NCBI GenBank assembly: GCA_002305765.1
Contig: DBQU01000076.1
Location: 89,482-153,481, forward strand
Source: Deltaproteobacteria bacterium UBA1386
Lineage (GTDB): Bacteria > Desulfobacterota > Syntrophorhabdia > Syntrophorhabdales > Syntrophorhabdaceae
Reading direction: 5' to 3'
Length of the DNA: 64,000 bases
Shown here piece after piece: positions 51,321-60,241 of this stretch. The notes under the pieces are model-generated. The model was not told the DNA's origin. It did no database searches and was given only the letters and a program-made list of their open reading frames with translations. Position 1 is the stretch's first letter, and the number at the start of each line of letters is the position of its first letter. The position numbers and the translations under genes are program-made.

Positions 51321-52484
51321 ATGGATTATTTTCTATCTGAAGACCAGAAGAGCATACAGAAGCTGGCCCGCAGGATCGCGGAGGAAAAGGTCGTTCCCGT
51401 TCGCGCTGAACTCGACGAGACAGGACAGTTCCCCTGGGAGATCATGAAGCACTGCGCCGAAACGGGGCTCTTCGGTGTCAGCATCCCCGAGGAGTACGGC
51501 GGCATGGGAGGAGGATCCTTCGAGAACTGCATCGTCGTCGAGGAGCTGAGCAAGGCGTGCCTCGGCGTGTCGGTGAGCTACGCGGCCAGCCTGCTCGGTG
51601 CCTACCCCATCCTGCTCGGCGGGTCGGAGGAGCAGAAGAAGAAGTACCTGTCCCAGATAGCGAGCGGATCGAAGCTGGCCGCCTTCGGACTCACCGAGGC
51701 TAACGCCGGCAGCGACGCCCAGGGCATCAGGACGGAGGCAAAGAAGGACGGCGACCATTACATCCTCAACGGGACGAAACAGTGGATAACGAACGGCGGT
51801 GAGGCCGAGATCTACACCGTCGTCGCCATGACGGACCGTTCCAAGGGGGGCCGGGGCGCCACCGCCTTCATACTCGAAAAAGGCATGGAAGGATTCACTT
51901 TCGGTAAGAAAGAGAACAAGTTAGGCATCAGGGCATCGGCCACCCGTGAGCTGGTATTTCAGGATTGCAAAGTTCCGAAGGAAAATGTTATAGGTAGAGA
52001 AGGTCTGGGTTTCATCCTGACAATGAGGACGTTTGACAGGACCCGCCCAGGGATAGGTGCGCAGGCGGTGGGGGTTGCCCATGGCGCACTCGAGGCAGCC
52101 GTACAATACGCGCGTGAAAGGGAGCAGTTCGAGAAGAAGATCATCTCCTTTCAGGCGATACAGCATATCCTTGCCGATATGGCGATACAGGTGGAGGCGG
52201 CACGGGCACTCGTGTACGCCGTGGCACGATACATCGACAGCAACCCCAGGGATTTCTCCAAGGTGTCGGCCATGAGCAAGGTGTTTCCCAGCGACGTGGC
52301 CATGAAGGTCGTCGTCGATGCCATACAGGTCTTCGGCGGATACGGCTACATGAAAGAATACCCCGTCGAGAAGATGATGCGCGATGCCAAGATACTCCAG
52401 ATATACGAAGGCACGAACCAGATACAGAGGAACATCATCGGGCTCGAGCTCATCAAGCAATCGGCATCGAAGAAAAGATCGTAA
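51321..52484 (+). CDS. Acyl-CoA dehydrogenase
   Basis: The 387-aa FAD enzyme has FGLTEANAGSDAQGIRTEA, WITNGGEAEIYTVVA, KLGIRASATRELVFQDCKVP, the FAD site RxQFEKKIISFQAIQ, QVFGGYGYMKEYPVEKMMRDAKI and the catalytic Glu in LQIYEGTNQIQRNII. It would oxidise a short- or branched-chain acyl-CoA, with electrons to an ETF not encoded here. It stands between plsX and fabD, where fabH usually is, with AAGGAGAGG upstream, so it is tightly tied to the fatty-acid operon. Why is not clear. Confidence 0.93.
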   Translation: MDYFLSEDQKSIQKLARRIAEEKVVPVRAELDETGQFPWEIMKHCAETGLFGVSIPEEYGGMGGGSFENCIVVEELSKACLGVSVSYAASLLGAYPILLGGSEEQKKKYLSQIASGSKLAAFGLTEANAGSDAQGIRTEAKKDGDHYILNGTKQWITNGGEAEIYTVVAMTDRSKGGRGATAFILEKGMEGFTFGKKENKLGIRASATRELVFQDCKVPKENVIGREGLGFILTMRTFDRTRPGIGAQAVGVAHGALEAAVQYAREREQFEKKIISFQAIQHILADMAIQVEAARALVYAVARYIDSNPRDFSKVSAMSKVFPSDVAMKVVVDAIQVFGGYGYMKEYPVEKMMRDAKILQIYEGTNQIQRNIIGLELIKQSASKKRS

Positions 52485-52536
52485 CGTGAGATACTGATCT
52501 CGCGAGGAAGAGAATCCACACGGCGAGAGAGGATAG

Positions 52537-53475
52537 ATGAAGAAAACAGGTATGGTATTTCCGGGACAGGGTTCCCAGTACATCGGCATGGGCAGGGACC
52601 TCTACGACAGGTTCGACTATGTCCGCGATATGTTCGCCACCGCCGACAGGGTGCTCGGTTTCCCCATGACGGACCTTTGCTTCAACGGTCCCGAGGATGA
52701 GCTGCGCCAGACGTACAACACGCAGCCGTCGCTCCTTCTCGTGGGCTATGCCGTGCATGAGGTCTTGAGGAGAGAGGCGGGCATCGAGCCCTTCCTGGTT
52801 GCGGGCCACAGCCTCGGCGAGTATACGGCCCTTACCGCGAGCGGCTTTTTCACCTTTGAAGAAGCCCTTGCCATAACGAGGAAAAGAGGCCTCTTGATGG
52901 AAGAGGCCTGCCCGAAAGGCAAAGGCGGCATGGTCGCCCTCATCGGTGCCGACATGGAGAAGATAGGCCCCGTTCTCGCGGAGATATCCCACGACGACTA
53001 CGTGGCGGTCCCCGCCAATCTCAACTCGGCAGAGCAGGTCGTCCTTTCCGGCGACGCCGGCGCGCTCAGGGAGGCCGTGGAGAGACTGAAAGGGACGGGA
53101 TACAAGAAAGCGGTCTTCCTCAACGTCTCGGGGCCTTTCCATTCGCCGCTCATGCAGGCGGCCGCGGACCGTCTGAAGAGCGAGCTTGCGGCCCTCGGCC
53201 ACGGGGAGCTTTCGGTCCCCGTCGTGTTCAACGTCGACGCGACCCCCGGGAAAGACAAAGGGTCGGTGGACGACAGGCTCTACCGTCAGATGTTCTCCCC
53301 CGTGCTCTGGGAAAGGTGCGCGCGCAGAATGGCCGACGAGGGCGTGGAGATCTTCATTGAGGCGGGTCCCGGGAAGGTCCTTTCGAACCTTGTCAAGAGG
53401 ATCGTCCCCGACATCCCATGTGTGAACGCGGAGAAATTCGAAGAGGTGGAATCGATAAAGGGGCTTATGGCATGA
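52537..53475 (+). CDS. fabD: Malonyl-CoA:ACP transacylase FabD
   Basis: The 312-aa enzyme charges ACP with malonate. It has FPGQGSQYIGMG, the nucleophile Ser92 in AGHSLGEYTAL, and the His of GPFHSPLM with KxVF before it. Gln in the first motif is the usual oxyanion residue. It overlaps the fabG start (ATGA). Confidence 0.97.
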   Translation: MKKTGMVFPGQGSQYIGMGRDLYDRFDYVRDMFATADRVLGFPMTDLCFNGPEDELRQTYNTQPSLLLVGYAVHEVLRREAGIEPFLVAGHSLGEYTALTASGFFTFEEALAITRKRGLLMEEACPKGKGGMVALIGADMEKIGPVLAEISHDDYVAVPANLNSAEQVVLSGDAGALREAVERLKGTGYKKAVFLNVSGPFHSPLMQAAADRLKSELAALGHGELSVPVVFNVDATPGKDKGSVDDRLYRQMFSPVLWERCARRMADEGVEIFIEAGPGKVLSNLVKRIVPDIPCVNAEKFEEVESIKGLMA

Positions 53476-54197
53476 ACGGAACGGTGACCATCATTACAGG
53501 TGCGGCACAGGGCATCGGCAGGGCGATCGCTGAGCTCGTCGCCGGGAAGGGCGGCGACGTCGCGATCTTCGATGTGGTCGACGGGTCCGGGGCCTGCGAG
53601 GCAATCAGGTCGAAAGGCCGGCGCTGTGAGTTCTACACCGTGGACGTGTCCGACTCCCAGGCGGTCCAGGGAGCTGTCGACCAGGTCGTGAAGGACCTGG
53701 GGAAGATCGACAACCTCGTCAACAACGCGGGCATCACCGCGGACAAGCTCCTTCTGCGCATGAAGGAGGAGGACTGGGACCGGATCATGGCGGTGAATCT
53801 GAAGAGCGTCTTCAACTGCACGAAGGCCGTCGTCAGGCACATGTTGAGGTCGGGAGGCAGCATCGTCAATATCTCTTCCATCGCCGGCGTCATGGGAAAC
53901 GCGGGACAGGCAAACTACGCGGCAAGCAAGGCGGGCATCATCGGCTTCACAAAGAGCGTGGCCAGGGAATACGCGGAGCGTTCCATAAGGGTCAATGCCG
54001 TCGCCCCCGGGTTCATCAGAACGAAGATGACGGACGCCCTCGATGAGAAGACGAAGGAATCGATGCACGCGGCGATCCCGCTCAAACGTCTCGGCGAGCC
54101 CGAAGATGTCGCTAACGTGGTATATTTTCTTCTTTCGAAATACGGCAGTTACGTAACGGGGGAGGTGATAAATGTCAACGGCGGGTTGTACATGTGA
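53472..54197 (+). CDS. fabG: 3-oxoacyl-ACP reductase FabG
   Basis: The 241-aa SDR enzyme has the NADPH motif TGAAQGIGRAIA, NNAGIT, the catalytic Ser of NISSIAG and Tyr/Lys of YAASKAG, and NAVAPGFIRTKMTD. The start at 53472 overlaps the fabD stop. It performs the first reduction of fatty-acid elongation. Confidence 0.96.
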   Translation: MNGTVTIITGAAQGIGRAIAELVAGKGGDVAIFDVVDGSGACEAIRSKGRRCEFYTVDVSDSQAVQGAVDQVVKDLGKIDNLVNNAGITADKLLLRMKEEDWDRIMAVNLKSVFNCTKAVVRHMLRSGGSIVNISSIAGVMGNAGQANYAASKAGIIGFTKSVAREYAERSIRVNAVAPGFIRTKMTDALDEKTKESMHAAIPLKRLGEPEDVANVVYFLLSKYGSYVTGEVINVNGGLYM

Positions 54198-54286
54198 TCA
54201 ACGCGTCACCCGGGGCAGGGCGTCCTGAAAGGGACGGTCTCCCGGGAGTTTGAAGGAAGCTTTCAATAAAACGAGGAGGTGGCTTA

Positions 54287-54526
54287 ATGTCAGTAACTGA
54301 GAAAGTAAAAAAGATGATCGTGGATCAGCTCGGGGTAAGCGAGTCGGAAGTCGTTCCGGAAGCTAAGTTCATTGATGACCTCGGTGCGGATTCTCTTGAT
54401 ATCGTTGAGCTTATCATGGCACTGGAAGACGAGTACAGCATTGAGATCCCCGATGAGGATGCGGAGAAGATGGAAACCGTGGGGGACGCGATCAGGTACA
54501 TAGAAGATCGCCTGGCGGGCAAATAA
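54287..54526 (+). CDS. acpP: Acyl carrier protein
   Basis: The 79-aa acidic protein has the phosphopantetheine site Ser in LGADSLDIVELIMALEDEY (Asp-Ser-Leu). AGGAGGTGG precedes the ATG. It is placed between fabG and fabF as usual. Confidence 0.98.
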   Translation: MSVTEKVKKMIVDQLGVSESEVVPEAKFIDDLGADSLDIVELIMALEDEYSIEIPDEDAEKMETVGDAIRYIEDRLAGK

Positions 54527-54542
54527 TCCAGCGAGGTGTCGT

Positions 54543-55784
54543 TTGAAAAGACGGGTTGTCATCACCGGTGTTGGTCTCGTAACGCCCCTGGGAGTGGGAA
54601 TAGACAGCGTCTGGACGGAGATCCTCAACGGGAGATCCGGGATCGCACCGCTAACAAGATTCGACAGTACTCAGCATGATACCAAGATAGCCGGCGAGGT
54701 GAAGGACTTCCATGCCGAGGAGTATGTCTCGGCCAAGGAGGTCAAGCGGATGGATCTTTTCATCCAGTACGCCCTCGCCGCCACGAAGATAGCAATGGGG
54801 GACTCCGGTCTCGACATCTCCAAGGAAGATGCCGAACGGATCGGGGTGATCGTCGGAACGGGCCTCGGCGGCCTGCCGACGCTCGAGAAATACCACAGCA
54901 TCCTGCTCGAAAGAGGCCCGGGGCGCATCTCTCCTTTCTTCATCCCCATGCTCATTGCCAACGAGGCCCCGGGGCACATCGCCATCCAGTATGGGATAAA
55001 AGGGCCCAATCTCTGCATCGTGACCGCCTGCGCCACCGGCGCTCATTCCATAGGCGACGCCATGAGGGTCATTGAGTACGGTGACGCCGACATGATGGTG
55101 GCGGGCGGCTGCGAGGCGAACCTGACGCCGCTCACCGTGGGCGGATTCAACGCGATGAAGGCCCTCTCCACGCGCAACAGCGAACCTGAAAGGGCTTCGC
55201 GTCCCTTCGACAAGGACCGCGACGGTTTCGTCGTGGCCGAAGGAGCGGGGATCGTCATCCTCGAAGAACTCGAACACGCCCGGAAAAGGGGAGCGAAGAT
55301 CTACGCCGAACTCGCCGGTTACGGGTACAATGGGGACGCCTACCACATAACGGCCCCCTGCCCCGACGGAGACGGGTTCATCCGATGCATCAACATGGCG
55401 CTCCGCGACGCCTCGCTTCCGGCGGACGCGGTGGATTACATCAACGCCCACGGGACCTCCACGGACCTCAACGACCAGACGGAAAGCCTGGCCATAAAGA
55501 AGGTCTTTGGCGAAAAGGCCTACAAGGTCCCCGTGAGTTCCACGAAATCCATGACGGGTCACCTTCTCGGCGCCGCCGGCGCGGTAGAGGCCATCTTCAC
55601 CGCGTTGTCGATCAGGGACCAGATCTGCCCTCCAACGATCAACTACGAAACACCAGACCCCGACTGCGATCTCGACTATGTCCCCAACAAGGCGCGCAAA
55701 CACACCATCAACGTGGCGCTCTCCAACTCGTTCGGGTTCGGTGGTACCAACTGTGTTCTCGTCCTCAGGAGGTTTGAAGGATGA
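54543..55784 (+). CDS. fabF: 3-oxoacyl-ACP synthase II (FabF)
   Basis: The 413-aa condensing enzyme has the nucleophile Cys163 in VTACATGAHSIGDAMR and the two histidines in NAHGTSTDLND and KSMTGHLLGAAGAVE. A TTG start at 54543 is used with GAGGTG upstream; the N-terminus RRVVITGVGLVTPLG is standard. Its stop overlaps rpiB (ATGA). No FabH or FabB lies in this operon. Confidence 0.96.
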   Translation: MKRRVVITGVGLVTPLGVGIDSVWTEILNGRSGIAPLTRFDSTQHDTKIAGEVKDFHAEEYVSAKEVKRMDLFIQYALAATKIAMGDSGLDISKEDAERIGVIVGTGLGGLPTLEKYHSILLERGPGRISPFFIPMLIANEAPGHIAIQYGIKGPNLCIVTACATGAHSIGDAMRVIEYGDADMMVAGGCEANLTPLTVGGFNAMKALSTRNSEPERASRPFDKDRDGFVVAEGAGIVILEELEHARKRGAKIYAELAGYGYNGDAYHITAPCPDGDGFIRCINMALRDASLPADAVDYINAHGTSTDLNDQTESLAIKKVFGEKAYKVPVSSTKSMTGHLLGAAGAVEAIFTALSIRDQICPPTINYETPDPDCDLDYVPNKARKHTINVALSNSFGFGGTNCVLVLRRFEG

Positions 55785-56230
55785 AGATAGCGGTCGGCTC
55801 GGACCATGCCGGTTTCGAGCTGAAGGAATACATAAAGGGGATTCTCCCTCCCGGAGAGCACGAAGTGGCGGACGTGGGAACACACTCCCCGGAATCCGTC
55901 GACTACCCCGATTTCGGCTTGGAGGTCGCGAGACGTGTCGCAGCCGGTGAAGCGGACAGGGGAATAATCGTTTGTGGAACCGGGATCGGAATGAGCATCG
56001 CGGCGAATAAGGTCAGAGGCATCCGTGCCGCTCTTGTCAACGATCTCTACACGGCGGCCCAGAGCCGCAGGCACAACGACGCCAATGTTCTCGTCCTCGG
56101 GGGCCGGGTAATTGGAAAGGGTCTCGCCGAAGAGATAGTGAAGACGTGGCTCTCCACCGAGTTCGAAGGGGGCAGGCACCTGGGCAGGATCAGGAAGATA
56201 GACGATTTCGAGAAAAACACGGACAGGTAA
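55781..56230 (+). CDS. rpiB: Ribose-5-phosphate isomerase B
   Basis: The 149-aa enzyme interconverts ribose-5-phosphate and ribulose-5-phosphate. It shows GSDHAGFELKE, CGTGIGMSIAANKVRGIRAAL, ARRHNDANVL-like QSRRHNDANVLVLGGRVIG. The active Cys is in the VCGTGIG motif. It is coupled to fabF (ATGA) and is followed by glyA, the common rpiB-glyA order. Confidence 0.95.
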   Translation: MKIAVGSDHAGFELKEYIKGILPPGEHEVADVGTHSPESVDYPDFGLEVARRVAAGEADRGIIVCGTGIGMSIAANKVRGIRAALVNDLYTAAQSRRHNDANVLVLGGRVIGKGLAEEIVKTWLSTEFEGGRHLGRIRKIDDFEKNTDR

Positions 56231-56233
56231 GAC

Positions 56234-57481
56234 ATGAAACTTGACGGAAAAGACACAAAGGTATTCGAGTTGATGAGACGCGAACTGGACCGCGAGGAAT
56301 ACAGTCTCATCCTCATCGCCTCCGAGAACTATGTAGACGAGGATGTCCTCGCGACACAGGGATGCGTCCTCACGAACAAGTATGCCGAAGGGTATCCGTC
56401 GAAAAGATATTACAGCGGCTGCGCCTATCTCGATGAGATAGAAAGCATTGCCATAGAGCGCGCCAGGACACTTTTCGGGGTGGAGCACGCCAACGTCCAA
56501 CCCCATTCCGGCTCGTCGGCGAACATGGCCGTTTTCTATGCCGTCCTTGAACGCGGCGACACGGTCCTGGGGATGGACATCGCCCATGGCGGCCACCTGA
56601 CCCACGGCGCGAGGCCGAGCTTCTCGGGCAAGTGGTACCGCGCGGTGTCGTACCCGGTATCGGCGAAGAACGAGATGCTCGACTACGACGAGATACGGGG
56701 CATCGCCCGCAAGGAAAGACCGAAGCTTATCATCGCGGGAGCCAGCGCCTATTCGAAGATCATAGACTTCGCGAAATTCAGGGAGATCGCCGATGAGGTG
56801 GGGGCCTACCTGATGGCCGATATCGCCCACATCGCCGGCCTTGTCGCTGCCGGCCTTCATCCGAGCCCGGCGGGACACGCCCATTTCATAACTACCACGA
56901 CGCACAAGACCTTGAGGGGCCCGCGGGGCGGGCTCGTGATGTGCAACGCCGACCTGGCGAAGAAGATAGACTCCGCCGTCTTCCCCGGAATCCAGGGAGG
57001 ACCTCTCATGCACGTCATCGCCGCCAAGGCGGTGGCCCTGAGACAGGCCATGACGGAGGAGTTCAAGGAGTACCAGCGCCAGATCATCGCGAACGCAAAG
57101 CACATGGCGAAGCGCATGGCCGACCTCGGCTTCCGCATCGTGTCCGGAGGCACCGACAACCATCTCTTCCTTGTCGACCTCACCCCGAAGAACGTGACGG
57201 GGAACGATGCCCAGATAGCCCTCGAGGCGAGCGGCATCATGGTCAACAAGAACCTCATCCCCTTCGACACCAAGACCCCCGGTGTCACGAGCGGCATCAG
57301 GATAGGGACACCCGCCGTCACCACGCGCGGTATGAAGGAAAAGGAGATGGAGGTCATCTGCGAGATGATCGATTCCGTCCTGAAGCGGCCCGGAGACACG
57401 TCATTCATGGACGGCACGCGAGAGAGAGTGAGGGAGATGTGCAAGGGCTTTCCCTTCTATTCGCGCATATATGACATATGA
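56234..57481 (+). CDS. glyA: Serine hydroxymethyltransferase
   Basis: The 415-aa PLP enzyme converts serine and THF to glycine and methylene-THF. Motifs include LIASENYVDEDVLATQGCVLTNKYAEGYP, HSGSSANMAVFYA, DIAHIAGLVAAGLHPSP and the PLP lysine in TTTTHKTLRGPRGG. Product methylene-THF is also the donor for TrmFO in this window. Its stop overlaps the next gene (ATGA). Confidence 0.97.
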   Translation: MKLDGKDTKVFELMRRELDREEYSLILIASENYVDEDVLATQGCVLTNKYAEGYPSKRYYSGCAYLDEIESIAIERARTLFGVEHANVQPHSGSSANMAVFYAVLERGDTVLGMDIAHGGHLTHGARPSFSGKWYRAVSYPVSAKNEMLDYDEIRGIARKERPKLIIAGASAYSKIIDFAKFREIADEVGAYLMADIAHIAGLVAAGLHPSPAGHAHFITTTTHKTLRGPRGGLVMCNADLAKKIDSAVFPGIQGGPLMHVIAAKAVALRQAMTEEFKEYQRQIIANAKHMAKRMADLGFRIVSGGTDNHLFLVDLTPKNVTGNDAQIALEASGIMVNKNLIPFDTKTPGVTSGIRIGTPAVTTRGMKEKEMEVICEMIDSVLKRPGDTSFMDGTRERVREMCKGFPFYSRIYDI

Positions 57482-58014
57482 AGAACCATCGTCCTGACTG
57501 GGGTTCCTACTTCATGGAAATAGCACGGATCGTTTCCATGAGGTCGACTTGCCTGCGCCGAAACGTGGGAGCCGTTATCGTGAAGGACAAGCGGATCCTC
57601 GCCACCGGCTACAACGGGGCTCCTTCGGGCTTGAAGCACTGCCTGGAGGTCTCCTGCCTGAGAGAGAGACTCAAGATCGCACCGGGGGAACGTCATGAAC
57701 TGTGCCGCGGGCTCCACGCCGAACAGAACGCGATCATCCAGGCGGCATATCACGGGGTATCCATAGACGGCGCGCATCTCTACTGCACCCATCTGCCGTG
57801 CTCGATATGTATAAAGATGCTCATCAACGCGGGCATCCGGGAGGTCTATTACGAGGATGGGTACCCCGACGAGCTTTCCTTGAGCCTCATCGAAGAATCC
57901 GGCATTGTGCTGAAAAGGATAGACAGGGTCAAAGCAACGGACCCTTCGGCCCGAAAAACACCCCCGGCGTCGAAGGGCAGGACAAAACGAAAGACAACGT
58001 CACGCAACACCTGA
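57478..58014 (+). CDS. dCMP deaminase family protein (ComEB-like)
   Basis: The 178-aa protein has the zinc site HAEQNAI (His80, Glu82) and CSIC (Cys108, Cys111) of cytidine/deoxycytidylate deaminases, with RNVGAVIVKDKRILATGYNGAPSGLKHC. dCMP deaminase makes dUMP for thymidylate synthesis. The C-terminal tail after residue 155 is basic and Ser/Thr-rich, beyond the family core. It overlaps glyA and precedes nrdR, a common order. Confidence 0.92.
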   Translation: MKNHRPDWGSYFMEIARIVSMRSTCLRRNVGAVIVKDKRILATGYNGAPSGLKHCLEVSCLRERLKIAPGERHELCRGLHAEQNAIIQAAYHGVSIDGAHLYCTHLPCSICIKMLINAGIREVYYEDGYPDELSLSLIEESGIVLKRIDRVKATDPSARKTPPASKGRTKRKTTSRNT

Positions 58015-58033
58015 GGGTCGTCGGGGTGGCCTT

Positions 58034-58498
58034 ATGAAGTGTCCCTTCTGCAACTACGTGGAAAGCAAGGTCCTCGATTCGAGGATGAGCAAGGAAATGG
58101 ACACGATCCGGCGCCGCCGCGAGTGCCTCAAGTGCGGCAAGCGGTTCACCACCGCCGAAAGGCTCGAGGAGGGACTGCCTCTCGTCGTCAAGAAGGACGG
58201 GAGGCGGGAGGTGTTCGACAGGACCAAGATCCTCGGCGGTTTGAACAAGGCCTGCGAGAAGAGGCCCATCAGTGTCACCAACCTGGAAAAGATCGTCTCG
58301 AGGATCGAGTACAATCTTCTCGAGAAGGGCGAGAGGGAGATAAAGGCGACGGAGATCGGCGAGATGGTCATGAGCGAGCTCAAGACACTCGACGAGGTCG
58401 CCTATGTCCGCTTCGCTTCCGTTTACAGGCAGTTCCGTGATATAAATGAGTTCATGAGCGAGCTGACGCAGCTGCTCCTGAAGAAGGACGAGGAGTGA
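58034..58498 (+). CDS. nrdR: Transcriptional repressor NrdR
   Basis: The 154-aa regulator represses ribonucleotide reductase genes. It has a zinc ribbon with Cys3, Cys6, Cys31 and Cys34 and an ATP-cone (about residues 49-139, with VVKKDGRREVFDRTKILGGL). No ribonucleotide reductase gene or NrdR box is seen here. Its stop overlaps the ribD start (GTGA). Confidence 0.97.
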   Translation: MKCPFCNYVESKVLDSRMSKEMDTIRRRRECLKCGKRFTTAERLEEGLPLVVKKDGRREVFDRTKILGGLNKACEKRPISVTNLEKIVSRIEYNLLEKGEREIKATEIGEMVMSELKTLDEVAYVRFASVYRQFRDINEFMSELTQLLLKKDEE

Positions 58499-59610
58499 CT
58501 CAACCCGTGAAAGACGAACGGTACATGCGCATGGCCCTTGCCCTCGCGAAAAAGGGCATGGGAACGGTGTCCCCCAATCCCATGGTCGGGGCCCTCCTCG
58601 TGAAGGACGATGCCATCGTCGGCAAGGGCTATCACAGGAAGGCCGGCTCTCACCACGCGGAGGTCGGCGCGATCGAGAACGCCGGCGAGAACGCCTCCGG
58701 CTCCACACTGTACATCAACCTCGAACCCTGCGTCCATTATGGGAGGACGCCGCCCTGCACGGACCGGATCATCGCCGCCGGCATCAAGAGGGTGGTGGTG
58801 GGCATGCTCGATCCCAATCCCCTCGTCAACGGAAAGGGCGTTGAGATGCTGCGCAAGGCAGGCATCGATGTCAAGGTGGGAATGCTCGAGGACGAGGCCC
58901 GCCGCCTCAACGAGGTGTTCGTAGGCTCCATGGAAAAAAAGAGGCCCTTCGTCACGATGAAGGCGGCGGTGAGCCTCGACGGCAAGATCGCCACCAAGAC
59001 CTGCGATTCAAGGTGGATATCCAACGAGGAATCGCGCCGGCAGGCAAACCTTCTCCGCTGCATTAACGACGGGGTGCTGGTGGGCATCAACACGGTCATT
59101 TCCGACAACCCCCTTCTCGTACCGAGGCTCAAGAACCCGAAGAAGATCCCCGTGAGGATTATCCTCGACTCCAAGCTCCGTATCCCGCTCGCCTGCGACG
59201 TGGTGAAAACATCGCAGAAGTACAGGACCTGGGTGTTCACGAACGAGGATTCCCGCACCGATAAGGAGACGAAACTGACCGCGCTGGGCGTCGAGGTGAT
59301 CCGGGTGCCAAAGGACGACAACGGCAGGGCATCGGTGCGCCACATCTGCGAAGAGCTTTACCGCCGGGAGATAACGAGCATTCTCGTCGAGGGGGGCGGA
59401 GAGGTCAACTCCACCCTCCTGCGCGAAGGGCTCGTCGACAAGGTGGTCCTTTTCTACGGCACCATCCTCATAGGCGGCAAGGGGGCGCTGAACCTGGTCG
59501 GCGGGAAGGGCATCGACTTCCTGAAGGACGCCTACCGGATCGACGTCGCCACCCTGAAGAGACTGAGGGAGAACATTTACATAGAGGGATATGTTCACAG
59601 GAATCATTGA
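58495..59610 (+). CDS. ribD: Bifunctional riboflavin biosynthesis deaminase/reductase RibD
   Basis: The 371-aa enzyme has an N-terminal deaminase domain with zinc motif HAEVGAIENAG and PCVHYGRTPPC, and a C-terminal reductase domain with KAAVSLDGKIATKT, SRWISNEESRRQ and LVEGGGEVNSTLL. It carries out the second and third steps of riboflavin synthesis. The GTG at 58495 overlaps nrdR; a second GTG at 58507 is possible. No FMN riboswitch was seen, consistent with its internal operon position. Confidence 0.96.
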   Translation: MTQPVKDERYMRMALALAKKGMGTVSPNPMVGALLVKDDAIVGKGYHRKAGSHHAEVGAIENAGENASGSTLYINLEPCVHYGRTPPCTDRIIAAGIKRVVVGMLDPNPLVNGKGVEMLRKAGIDVKVGMLEDEARRLNEVFVGSMEKKRPFVTMKAAVSLDGKIATKTCDSRWISNEESRRQANLLRCINDGVLVGINTVISDNPLLVPRLKNPKKIPVRIILDSKLRIPLACDVVKTSQKYRTWVFTNEDSRTDKETKLTALGVEVIRVPKDDNGRASVRHICEELYRREITSILVEGGGEVNSTLLREGLVDKVVLFYGTILIGGKGALNLVGGKGIDFLKDAYRIDVATLKRLRENIYIEGYVHRNH

Positions 59611-60238
59611 GGACATAGGCGTGATCGCCGCGATAGAGAAAAAGAGCGGCAGCTGGGTCTTCGTCGTTAAGACATCCTTCGAGCCCGGCAGCGTCCGGGA
59701 AGGCGACAGCGTGAGCGTCGACGGCGTGTGCCTGACGGCGACGGCGATTCGCGGCCAGACCTTCAGTGTCGACGCCTCCCTCGAGACCCTGCGCCTGACG
59801 ACCCTCAAAGACAAGACCCCGGGGCAGAAGGTGAACCTCGAGAGGGCGATGGCGGCCGACGGCCGCTTCGGAGGCCATATCGTGACGGGCCACGTCGACG
59901 CCGTGGGGACCATCACGGACATGCGGAACGAGGGCGATTCTATCCGGATGACGATCGAGGTTCCTCCCGAAACAGCCCGTTCCATCGTGAAGAAGGGCTC
60001 TGTGGCAATCGATGGAATAAGCTTGACAGTAAACGAGCAAAGTGATAATAAATTCACGATCAATATTATTCCGTACACCGCTTCCCGGACTACCATTCTA
60101 GAAAAGAACCAGCGGGATAAAATGAATATTGAGACCGATATCATCGGTAAGTACGTGGAAAGTTTCCTGGCGAAGCGGGACGGCAAGGGGATCGATCTCG
60201 ATTTCCTTGCCCGTCACGGGTTTGTAAAAGGAGAGTAG
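59591..60238 (+). CDS. ribE: Riboflavin synthase alpha chain
   Basis: The 215-aa enzyme has two similar lumazine-binding halves: MFTGIIEDIGVIAAIE with GDSVSVDGVCLTAT, and GHIVTGHVDAVGTI with GSVAIDGISLTVNE. It dismutates two 6,7-dimethyl-8-ribityllumazine molecules to riboflavin. It overlaps ribD by 20 bp. Confidence 0.97.
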   Translation: MFTGIIEDIGVIAAIEKKSGSWVFVVKTSFEPGSVREGDSVSVDGVCLTATAIRGQTFSVDASLETLRLTTLKDKTPGQKVNLERAMAADGRFGGHIVTGHVDAVGTITDMRNEGDSIRMTIEVPPETARSIVKKGSVAIDGISLTVNEQSDNKFTINIIPYTASRTTILEKNQRDKMNIETDIIGKYVESFLAKRDGKGIDLDFLARHGFVKGE

Positions 60239-60241
60239 CAC

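Noticed and set aside
58018..58500. FMN riboswitch upstream of ribD
   Set aside because: ribD starts inside nrdR in an operon; no RFN-like conserved segments were found there.
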